Shown here one piece after another: positions 9,657 through 17,288 of a stretch of DNA of 17,288 bases. The number at the start of each line of letters is the position of its first letter. The stretch's first letter is position 1. Position numbers and translations under genes: made by a program. The stretch comes from Entrophospora sp. SA101 (taxonomy: Eukaryota > Glomeromycota > Glomeromycetes > Entrophosporales > Entrophosporaceae), in the NCBI GenBank assembly GCA_958430865.1, contig CAUDNR010001253.1, positions 1 to 17,288 on the forward strand. The letters run 5' to 3'. Under the pieces are notes generated by a model. It had not been told where the DNA came from and did no database searches. It worked only from the letters and a program-made list of their open reading frames with translations.

Positions 9657-10080
9657 ACAATGTTTTATTTATTTATATTAATGGGTGTTTCACATAATTG
9701 TATAAGATACAAATGTAGTTACAATGGAGTAATTCCAAGAACAATATTTAAAATTTTGAGATCCACAAAATAATAAAATTCGCTTTTTAGTTATAGTAGA
9801 AATAATTCAAACCCAATCCTCCCTCACTGTATCATTTTCTTGATGCAATGTAATAATTGTGATTTATACCAATTATAGTAGCGTTTAATCTTATCAAAAG
9901 TAAAAAAATCGATCACCAGTTATTAATTTGGTAAGATCAACACTACTATAATCAGTCCACTTGAAAGTTTAATCGTATATTAATATTATATTGTCTAACC
10001 TTTTATTTTCTACTAATGATAGAAATAAAAAAACAGCGTTCAAATAAGTATCGAACCGAAAAACCTGAAAACTGTACTAG

Positions 10081-10490
10081 TACAGTGCGTGTCACAGTAA
10101 TACATCCAAAATAATAATTGGTCTTTTTAAAATTGACATGAGTTAAATTTCTGTGCAGCCAAACAAAAAAAATTAGAAGATAATGAAATTGAGTGAGAGA
10201 TTATTAACTATTTGATTTGAAACATAAATAACTTAATGATTAATTAAATATTTCTTTTTTAGGGATAATAGTGATTCTGCTAATTCTAAAGAAATGTATC
10301 CATATTTTGTAGTGAATTTTATTTTGATTACTGACTAATAATATGAAAAAATTATAAGGATATTGATCTATCATGAAAATTCAAAGAGCACACAAAAATA
10401 AACTCTATTTTTTTTCACGCGTGATCTGTGGAGCTACAAATGAAATTTGACCCTCTGTATAAAAAGTGGATGTATTATTATGACATGCAC
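10081..10490. mobile_element. Tc1/mariner-type MITE, about 0.4 kb, with 28-bp inverted ends
   Basis: The left end reads TA then CAGTGCGTGTCACAGTAATA from 10083. The right end, reverse-complemented from about 10493, reads GTGCATGTCATAATAATACA followed by the same TCCA. I count 22 of 28 matching positions by eye. The CAGTG opening next to TA is the classic Tc1/mariner terminus. No transposase frame is inside. The right terminus is eroded (AATTGTGC in place of TACAGTGC), so its exact end is uncertain. Confidence 0.65.
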
Positions 10491-10825
10491 AATTTTACTT
10501 GAGGTCAAAATTATTGAATTGCGATTAAAAGTCCCAACACCACCTAACATAATTCTATACAACTGACGCAATATGTAATTCGTGATCAAGATGCAAGACT
10601 CAATTCGTGGTGCAAGCATGTTTCATGACAATTTATTATCTAACAAAACCTTTTTGGCTTATTAAACATTGATATTACATTAAAAATCAAAAATTAAAGA
10701 GTTTCATGCAATAAATGGTTAAAGCTTGAGTTAATTCATACATCATGAATTATTAATGATGGTAGCTGAAATTATTTTAGTAAATCCGAAATCGTTTCGC
10801 CCACAGAAATTAAGGAATTTAGGCT

Positions 10826-10920
10826 CTTAAACTAGTGACGAAACTTAAAAATTGCCTAAACTATGGGAGAAATCCTAAACTATGGGCGAAACTTTTAAGT
10901 TGTCAAAATCTATGAGCAAA
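10826..10920. repeat. Tandem CCTAAACTATGGGCGAAAC repeat
   Basis: Two adjacent 19-bp copies, CCTAAACTATGGGAGAAAT (10855-10873) and CCTAAACTATGGGCGAAAC (10874-10892), differ at two positions. They are flanked by weaker copies at 10826-10844 (CTTAAACTAGTGACGAAAC) and around 10906-10921. Related sequence lies at 8722-8786. Confidence 0.7.
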
Positions 10921-11958
10921 GCTTTATTATTATATTAATATAAATATAAATAAAACGGATTTTGCCGTCCAATTGTGTGTCGGACATGTGACCCATATAG
11001 TCTCGTTTTAATATTTTATATTCGCATTTATATATATATATATAATTATTTAATTATTTATTTATTTATTATAAACAAATAATAATAATAACGATAATTT
11101 TGGAAAACAGTATATTCAACTAGTTTTTTGGGATATTTGCTTTATATGTAATAGTTGTCAAAAAGAGATTTTAGGTCAATAATTCTCCTATATGTAAGAA
11201 AAAAAAAAAAAACTAGCATGTAAAATTGCGTGGATTTTGGAGGGTTCTTAAAACATATATTAACTCATATGAACTGATCGACAAAGATGCTCCCAATTTT
11301 TTCTAGACTCGGTTTCCAAATTTGATAAAAATACTCGACTGTGTACACATCAAACAAATCAAGATTTGAAAATGGGACATGTATACGTTGTATTTTTGTG
11401 ACTAAAATAAAGCTCTGTATGAGCCAACTTGCAAGTAACTTTAGACTAAAATCCTCATTTTGTTGTTCCCTCTAAATAGATAAAATTCGGTTGTTCTGTT
11501 CTTCCCAGAGAATTAACTGAAATCTTTCTTTATTTTCAAAATAGCACTAATTTAACAAAGGCTATAATGTCAATTGGTGAGCAATCCTCAACAAGTAGGT
11601 CATTCCAAAAAAATAATTAGATCACAAATAAACATCACTTAATAAATAAAGGTCAAAGTGTTATATTGTGCTTTATCTCATTGAATTAAAAAAATAATAA
11701 TTTCAGAATTCATTCTAGCTTTGCTCATTAAAAATGAGCCGTGAAAACAAAATGATAAATTTTTATCTCTTCTAGCGTTTTTGCTTTTTTATGGCAAATT
11801 AATGGCTTCCTAAAGATCTTTCAGGTTCCCACACTCCAAGTATGAAGAAATGTGCCAAAAAAAATTTTTTTCTTAATTTGAAATAAGCAATTTATTCTAC
11901 TATTATTATTATTAATTTAAAAACTTTATTATTATTAATTTTATAAAATGTTCCTTTT
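10921..11958. other. Spacer downstream of ATP3
   Basis: No gene is seen on either strand. A short GC-richer patch at 10956-10993 (ACGGATTTTGCCGTCC, then GTGTGTCGGACATGTGACCC) and a TA/TTTA microsatellite at 11027-11072 stand out. The remainder is unremarkable AT-rich sequence. Confidence 0.6.
11925..11930 (-). promoter_or_regulatory. Candidate polyadenylation signal AATAAA of ATP3
   Basis: AATAAA on the gene strand lies about 29 nt past the ATP3 stop codon, inside an AT-rich 3' stretch. Such hexamers are common by chance in DNA this AT-rich, so the call is tentative. Confidence 0.35.
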
Positions 11959-13422
11959 TTAAAGTGCAGAAGCTCCAGTAATAATATCAACTATAAAAAA
12001 AATTTAATTAGTTTACAGTAACAAATTTAATAATAACAAATTTAATAAAAGTAAAGGAAAAAGATAACTACTTAATTCATTAGTAATTACAGCTTGACGA
12101 CCACGATTATATGTTAATGTTAATCTGTCAATCATTTCACCAGCATTTTTAGTAGCATTCTCCATAGCAGTTCGTTTTGCAGCCATTTCAGCTGCATGTC
12201 CTTCAACAAGTCCCCAATAAATTGAATTTGCAAATGCAAATTCTTGAAGGTTTTCCAAAACATCATCTTCAATTTCATATGTTGCAAAATTGCCTATAAT
12301 AATAAATAATGATAATAAATAATAATTATCATTATATCCAATCAATTATATATAAATATTATATATTATATATTATATATACCTGATTTAACAAAGGTTG
12401 CTTCTGAATAAGCTGGAATTGTTTCAGCTTCGTAAGCAATTACTGATCTGAAATGATTATAAACAATAACTGCCTGATCAAATTCTACCTTCTCCTTTAA
12501 GACGGTGTCAGCTATAGCACATGCTTCAGCATACGTAGGAACAGCTTTACCAATTTGATTGAATGAAAGTTTAATATTATCACGAACTGTTCGTGCAAGT
12601 TGTGCTTTGGCTTTATCACCAAGAACCACCAATTGAGAACTAGAATTTTCATCAATCAATTTACGAGAAGCCTTTGAAACACTACTATGAATCCCACCAC
12701 AAAGACCACGATCTGATGAAACAGTAACTACAAGAGTATTTCCTTCTTCGGTAGGTTTGGTATCAGCATGAGTAAAAAGAGCTAAAAAGATAATTAAGTT
12801 ATTAATTAAATAATTTTACAAGTAATAAAATTGTCATTATAACATTTACATGTTTGAGTAGATCCAAAAACTCTTGCAATTTCCATGGCCTTTTGTGCTC
12901 TTTTTTTTTATCGAAAAGGTATTATTCATCAAAATAAAAAGATTAAAAAATCAATAATAAAATAAAATTACCTGGTCATTTTTGTAGATGCAATCATTTT
13001 CATAGATTTCGTTATCTATATAAAATAATAAAATCAATATATATACTTAATTCGCTTATATATTTAATCATATATACTTTTGCAATACTATTGACAGATT
13101 TTAATCTTAATTGAACTATTAAAAATAATTTTATTAAAACAAAACATTTTAGTAAAATTATTATCTAATTATTATTATTATATAAATAATCAAATAATTA
13201 TAAAAACAAACATTTAATTTAAAAAAAATAACATACTTTCTTTTAATGTAGCGAAATTTCTATTTTGGCCTATGACACTTTAAGTTGGAATTCAATTGTC
13301 ATAATAAATATAAATACTATTATTTCAATTAACAAATAAACTTTGTTGTACTGAAAACTATTCTCCACAAACCTCCAAGTGGTGTTGACCACAGCTGGGC
13401 GGGCAACCTTAATAGCAAACAT
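11959..13422 (-). CDS. ATP3: F1-ATP synthase gamma subunit, mitochondrial precursor, 291 aa, eight exons
   Basis: The gamma subunit is the central rotor shaft of mitochondrial F1Fo-ATP synthase. Exons on the minus strand are 13422-13373, 13277-13237, 13115-13078, 13015-12972, 12899-12850, 12781-12383, 12293-12072 and 11990-11959. All seven introns are GT..AG and 62-121 nt, and the joined frame is 876 nt with one terminal TAA. Residues 1-25 form a basic, acid-free presequence ending R-N-F before A-T-L-K-E, which fits an R-3 type matrix cleavage and matches the mature yeast N-terminus. The N-terminal helix follows (L-R-L-K-S-V over exon 3, [11 protein letters not shown] over exon 4), then S-D-R-G-L-C-G-G (97-104). 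The C-terminal signature I-T-x-E-x2-D-x3-G-A-x-A (277-290) spans the last splice junction, which confirms the final 32-nt exon. Length agrees with the family (about 290-310 aa). The exon 2 acceptor at 13278 was chosen because the nearby AG at 13271-13270 brings in a stop. Confidence 0.96.
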
Positions 13423-14010
13423 TTTTATTTTAAAGCATATAACCAAAATAAAAAAAATTTTTTTGTTAAATACGAAATTTTAGGGTACATCTTTATTGGT
13501 AATGGTATCCCCAATTACTATTAAATTTTTTCTTTCGTGGCAAAAGTTAGTTACGTGAATATCAAGTAATTGGTTGTAAGTTGCCTAGTGAAAGGAATTC
13601 AGCCCCAAAGCTTTTTCGAACGAGACTCTTTGCCATTTCTGGTATTTTTGAAAACTTGTTGATTGATTTTTAAAGAAGTGGGCAACGAAAAATTGAATCA
13701 ATCAATTATTAATGATAAAAATCCTAATTAGATTTTTGAAAAAAGACCATCACAAATTAAAAATTAATGGTATTTGGCTTCCATACATAAATATATATAA
13801 AGAATAATGTAAATTGACCAGGTAGATGGAAAATAAATTAGTGATTTTCTTGTTATTAATTATTTTTACTAAAGTAGATTTTTAAAATACTTATTTGTAT
13901 TTAAACATATTACAGGACACATGCAGCTTCTTCAGCACGTAACAATTAAATAATAATATTTTATTATTATTTTTTTACTGCTAGTAAGATTTAGTATGCC
14001 ATAGTTTAAC
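13423..14010. other. ATP3 promoter side and adjoining spacer
   Basis: There is no gene. The part nearest 13422 is the ATP3 5' UTR and promoter, with a CCAAT at 13499-13495. A loose inverted repeat of TTGATTGAT and ATCAATCAA lies at about 13658-13705. Confidence 0.55.
13495..13499 (-). promoter_or_regulatory. Possible CCAAT box upstream of ATP3
   Basis: The gene strand reads A-CCAAT-A at 13499-13495, about 73 bp before the ATP3 ATG. CCAAT is bound by the HAP/NF-Y complex, which controls respiratory genes in yeast. A 5-bp match is weak evidence on its own; the gene's role and the position make it plausible. Confidence 0.3.
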
Positions 14011-14177
14011 CTAGAGGTTGGAATCAACTATTTTATTTGACTAAAATAGTTGACTACTAATATAATTGACTAAATTTTTTTTGATCAATTAATAGTCAAC
14101 TAAATGATTTTAATTGATTATTTATATTTAGCCTAGAGTAAAAGATGGCTTTGCAACTAGGAGGTTGCAATTCAACC
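14011..14177. repeat. Foldback region flanked by CTAG(G)AGGTTG direct copies
   Basis: CTAGAGGTTGGAATCAAC (14011-14028) and CTAGGAGGTTGCAATTCAAC (14157-14176) are near-direct copies at the borders. Between them, 14048-14101 is an imperfect inverted repeat opening AGTTGACTACTAAT and closing ATTAATAGTCAACT. The layout resembles an inserted foldback element. Confidence 0.45.
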
Positions 14178-14498
14178 AATTTATTTTTATCAAAAAAAAA
14201 AAAAATTTTTAATTAAATTTCTAGAAAGTGATGTTAAATTAAATTTATGACCCAACTCGAAATATAAGAAACCAGACCCGTTTGGAACTAATTCACTAAC
14301 GTACTTAACATTTTTTTGTAGCAAATTCTTGTTGTTCCAAGAATCTTTTTGCATTTTCAAATGTTTTCCTTCCTTCTTCTATAGAAATAACTGGTTCATT
14401 TCATTTCCTCTTTCTTTTACATTTCAACATCTTCAGTTTGTGAAATGAGAAAATATTTTCATTAGTAGGCAATTCAGTTGTTATAATATCTTAATCAA

Positions 14499-14671
14499 TT
14501 CTTTGTTGTTAAAGGAATCAACCAAGTTGCCATAAAAAAAAGAGAATAACTCATAATTCATTTCTTTGTTGTTTATTAAGGAACCAGCCAAGTTTCCACC
14601 AAAAAAAAAGAATAGTTCATAAATTAATTTCTTCAATCAACCAAGTCACCATCAAAAAATTACATAAATGA
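14499..14671. repeat. Three diverged tandem copies of a ~63-bp unit
   Basis: Each unit carries TTTCTT..., then GGAA[TC]CA[AG]CCAAG or a similar block, [TC][TC][GC]CCA[TC]C, an A-run and an ATAA/TCATAA tail. Copies start near 14499, 14560 and 14627, and the third is shorter. No open frame follows the period. Confidence 0.55.
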
Positions 14672-14780
14672 TAGGTTACACATGTATATCATGTATAATC
14701 CAATTGAAGTATAAAGTTTATATTAAAATAATATAGGGAAATCTGTCAAGCTTATATGTGGGATTTAATTGAGGTTGGAG

Positions 14781-14804
14781 TATAAATAAAGGGGGATATA
14801 AAAG
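14781..14804 (+). promoter_or_regulatory. Twin TATA-box-like elements
   Basis: TATAAATAAA (14781-14790) and TATAAAAG (14797-14804) sit close together upstream of the repeat unit at 14881-15001. TATA-like strings are frequent in DNA this AT-rich, but the GGGGG between them and the GC-richer downstream stretch make a promoter reasonable. Confidence 0.3.
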
Positions 14805-14880
14805 AGGTATGACTGTAGTTAGTTTTCGTGTCAAAATTATGGTTGCTTGCCAAAACACCTACAGGAATCAATCAGCAGAG

Positions 14881-15020
14881 TTTTGACATGTTACACACTA
14901 ATTGCTTATTAGAGTATCAGCAGGGTTTCACATTTGGGGGTTTTGACAATTGGCAGAGTTTCAGCAGGTTGCATTCTAATTGTTTGTTAGAGTTTTGGCA
15001 GTCATTAAGAGGTTTCAGCA
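14881..15020. repeat. Direct repeats with CTAATTG-TT-TTAGAG core
   Basis: 33-bp segments at 14891-14923 and 14969-15001 match at 25 positions, sharing CTAATTG, TTAGAG and a final GCAG. TTTTGACA is also repeated at 14881 and 14941, and TTTCAGCA at 14959 and 15013. A 67-codon frame across it begins only at GTG and follows the DNA repeat, so I do not call it a gene. Confidence 0.6.
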
Positions 15021-15109
15021 AGCAACCTTAGCAAAAATTCACTCAACTAAAAAGGCAGATTCTAGTTTAATAATAATAATAAATAGTAATAATATCCCTT
15101 AAACAGTTT

Positions 15110-15137
15110 TTCAGCTATTGATAGCTGAATTTTTTTT
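15110..15137 (+). repeat. Perfect 8-bp hairpin followed by T8
   Basis: TTCAGCTA, loop TTGA, TAGCTGAA, then eight T. In a bacterium this would be an intrinsic terminator; in a fungal nucleus it could at most end a Pol III transcript or be part of an element. Confidence 0.6.
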
Positions 15138-15265
15138 CTTTTATAAAAAAACTTTTTCTGAGGGTATCACTTCCTAATACAAACATGATCTTTGAGATTC
15201 AGCTGATTGATCTGTAAATAAAATTCGGTTGTTGTCCTTATGGTTTTCATAAAACCTTCTTTAAG

Positions 15266-15380
15266 GTAGGGAATCATGTGACATCACCTGAAATTTTATA
15301 TGTCCTGCGGATCTTCCCATTGGCTGATCTGAATTTTTCATATGACCTGCGTAACACAATTTCCGCGTGATTCTCCCTAC
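15266..15380. mobile_element. Short MITE-like element with GTAGGG...CCCTAC ends
   Basis: The left end is GTAGGGAATCATGTG (15266-15280). The right end, reverse-complemented, is GTAGGGAGAATCACGCG (15380-15364), the same apart from a two-base insertion and two transitions. Inside are two near-direct copies of ATATG-[TA]-CCTGCG (15299-15309 and 15340-15351). The unit is 115 bp and clearly richer in GC than its surroundings. No clean target-site duplication is seen. Confidence 0.5.
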
Positions 15381-15579
15381 TACTACAACTATATACCCTT
15401 AAAAGTTGTTGACTTTGCATATCGTCAAATTGACCAATAAGAATGCAAGGTCATGATCAAAAAATTATTTTGTGTTATCATTAAAGAATACTTTGACTGT
15501 TTAAGAGATATGAATAAATATAGTTAATGTCTCAAATTTATTATTCATAAAATTACTGTCATTTACTACATATGAAATA

Positions 15580-15644
15580 GAGTTGTCTTCCAAAACTAAA
15601 AACTTATCATAAGTTTAGAAATAAGGAATTTGAAAAGACAACTC
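15580..15644. repeat. 65-bp foldback with nested inverted repeat
   Basis: Outer arms are GAGTTGTCTTCCAAA (15580-15594) and TTTGAAAAGACAACTC (15629-15644), matching in inverted orientation with one insertion and a mismatch. Inside lies CTAAAAACTTAT-C-ATAAGTTTAG, a second inverted repeat. It may be a very small MITE or a structured transcript. Confidence 0.6.
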
Positions 15645-16497
15645 AAGTATGAAAAATTATCAGGGTATCTAATCAAATTATTCTCATCTAAATTCCTATA
15701 CACAGTTGCCTGTGATAGACTGTGTTGACATTCAAATAATCATCACAATTATTTACAAATGTTTAGATATTTACTTAACACTGATAATTTTATTGTTGTA
15801 AAATTATAAAAAAAGTTCTCTTTATTTGTTTGAATTTTACATCTTTAAATAATAAAAATATAGGGAAATTCAAAAAAAAAAGATTCGTATTTAATGGTCA
15901 ATGACAAAAAAATACCTCTTAGTAATATCATTAAAAATCTGGGAAGCTTCCAAAGTGATGCAGGCGGAGGTAGCATCAAGAGAGAATAATACACTCCCCT
16001 AAAAAAAGTATCGACTCACTTGATGATCCGTGAAAATAATCGGGTAAATTGGTAATACAAATACTCATTTTTTTACTAAGCAAATCAATGTTGTATATTA
16101 GTGAGAAAATGTTTAACGAAATGATTCCTATAACATTCTAAAATATCACATCGGACCGATCGTTATTGATAATTTTATGATGTTTAAAAGTCAAATTAAA
16201 ATTTTTCGAAAATTTTTTGAAAAAGTTGCACTTAGAGCTATTTTAAGATACAATGTTTTAACGCATCTTGGGAACTTAAAAAATGTTGTTCCATTTGTTT
16301 TCAAATATATAAATATGAATGTTCATAATTATTGGCAGAATATTCATAGAGAATTAATACAAAACGCAAAAAAAATCGTAAATAATTTTTTATGCAAGAT
16401 GATTATCATTATGCGTGAACAAACTTTAAAAGGCAATTGCGGCTGAAATATCTAACAACTAGATTTTTTTTTTTAAAAAAAAGATTGAACTTTCAAT
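15645..16497. other. Spacer upstream of the transposase
   Basis: There is no recognised gene. An ATG-started frame at 16177-16446 (89 codons, basic and hydrophobic, no known motif) lies on the same strand just before the transposase. ACACAGT/ACTGTGT (15701-15726) and ATCGG-A-CCGAT (16149-16159) are small inverted repeats. I could not locate the left terminal repeat of the transposon. Confidence 0.5.
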
Positions 16498-17288
16498 TTG
16501 TTATTTCAATTAAAACATCAGTCTCAATTAACAGACTTTGAACGAGGAAGAATAATTGGGCGTTGGGAAGCAGGTGAAAGCACTCGTAACATTGCCAGTG
16601 CACTCCATCATTCTCAGTCACAAGTAACTCGTGCAATACAAGCATTTAAAGGAGAAGGTCAAACTACTATTGCTCCAAGAAGTGGAAGACCTTCAGCCTT
16701 AAATGATCGTGATGTCAGACAAGTAAAAAGAATTACCAAAAAAAATTGAGATAAGCCTATTGAGCAAATTACTGATTCAGTAAATGAATGTTTGTCCACT
16801 TCTATCTGTAGTGCAACTATTCGTAATTATCTTCATGGAGAAGGTTATTACAGTCGGGTTGCATTAAGGAAACCTTTTGTTTCAGAAAAAAATTGTCAGA
16901 AACGTTTAAAATGGTGCAAAGAACAGAAGAATTGGAACACAGAATGGAATTATGTCATTTGGAGTGATGAATCAAGATATAATTTGCATCAAAATGATGG
17001 TAGGCAAAGGGTCTGGCATCTACCGAAAGAAAAGTATGATGTTGATTGCCTTGTACCTACCTTTAAACATGGTGGAGGTGGTAAAATGGTATGGGGTTGT
17101 TTTGTTAATAATTGTCTAGGACCTTTGGTGGTAATAGATGGTAAAATTAATGGTAAAGGTTATCAAGAACTTCTTAGAGATAATCTATTGCCCTTTCTTA
17201 ACAGACTGGGAGATGGTTCTTTTACATTTCAGGATGACAATGCTCCTGTTCATACAGCTGGTGTAGTAATTCAATGGAAAGAGGCAAA
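16498..17288 (+). pseudogene. Tc1/mariner-family transposase with in-frame TGA, 3' end outside the window
   Basis: The product would be a DDE transposase that cuts and pastes its own element at TA sites. The frame opens with a helix-turn-helix region (L-T-D-F-E-R-G-R-I-I-G, then E-A-G-E-S-T-R-N-I-A) and a second one around S-G-R-P-S-A-L-N-D-R-D-V. The RNase H-like core has the first catalytic Asp in I-W-S-D-E-S-R-Y (16966-16968), then K-M-V-W-G-C-F, and the second Asp in F-Q-D-D-N-A-P-V-H (17236-17238), 90 residues later. In the usual DD34E spacing the catalytic Glu would fall near 17341, beyond the window. A TGA at 16747-16749 breaks the frame, which otherwise stays open to the edge; one C-to-T change in a CGA would explain it. 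There is no ATG: an in-frame TGA at 16486-16488 closes the frame upstream and the listed start is only a TTG, so the 5' end is truncated, decayed or supplied by an unseen exon. Confidence 0.93.

Noticed and set aside
10040..10062. Minus-strand GGTTCGATAC resembling a tRNA B box
   Set aside because: No pairing T-arm, D-arm or acceptor stem could be drawn around it.
10434..10619. Minus-strand 61-codon ATG frame
   Set aside because: It overlaps the right end of the MITE at 10081-10490 and has no protein-like features.
13270..13277. Alternative ATP3 exon 2 acceptor (CATAG at 13274-13270)
   Set aside because: Joining exon 1 there creates an in-frame TAG three codons later, while the acceptor at 13279-13278 keeps the frame and leads straight into the ATLKE mature start.
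14499..14671. CRISPR-like array
   Set aside because: The repeats are diverged, adjacent and without regular unique spacers, and the genome is eukaryotic.
14828..15031. Plus-strand 67-codon frame with Cys, Leu and Gln
   Set aside because: It begins at GTG, and its apparent protein repeat only mirrors the DNA repeat at 14881-15020.
15110..15137. Rho-independent terminator
   Set aside because: The structure fits, but the window is fungal nuclear DNA where that mechanism does not operate; kept only as a hairpin with a T run.

Overview
This looks like a piece of nuclear DNA from a filamentous fungus, most likely an arbuscular mycorrhizal fungus (Glomeromycotina). The DNA is very AT-rich, the genes have many short GT..AG introns, and long spacers carry small inverted-repeat elements. 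The best clue to the lineage is the left edge: a minus-strand cysteine module (CDICGKK, then CPTCN..WCQSCDPKLL), which I associate from memory with the expanded N-terminal regions of Glomeromycotina protein kinases. The assignment is an inference; no ribosomal or mitochondrial marker is present.

Layout. 1-170 (open to 260), minus: start of a probable kinase-family gene that runs off the left edge. 264-3915: gene-poor spacer with palindromic repeats of one family (439-480, 960-1046), a 19-bp-arm hairpin (702-753), a cluster of small hairpins (2902-3094) and a GC-richer coding-like open frame without a start codon (3193-3459). 3916-7204, minus: three-exon gene for a 1030-residue Msb1/Mug8-domain protein, a polarity/Rho-GTPase factor. 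7264-11958: a long spacer with two convincing MITE-like elements (9322-9656 and 10081-10490), microsatellites and a dispersed repeat containing TATGGGCGAAAC. 11959-13422, minus: eight-exon ATP3, the mitochondrial F1-ATP synthase gamma subunit, reconstructed exon by exon to 291 residues. 13423-16497: spacer with several inverted or tandem repeats, including MITE-like elements at 15266-15380 and 15580-15644. 16498-17288, plus: a Tc1/mariner transposase with one in-frame TGA and no start ATG, running off the right edge.

The two complete genes are unrelated housekeeping functions (polarised growth; oxidative phosphorylation) transcribed in the same direction about 4.8 kb apart. Nothing suggests an operon or a gene cluster. 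I found no CRISPR array, rRNA or tRNA gene, and no convincing new multi-gene system. The least explained items are the GC-rich start-less frame with the hairpin cluster beside it (about 2.9-3.46 kb), the three W-x-x-F-x-x-K-G repeats in the Msb1-like protein, and the promoter-like/repeat/hairpin unit at about 14.78-15.14 kb.
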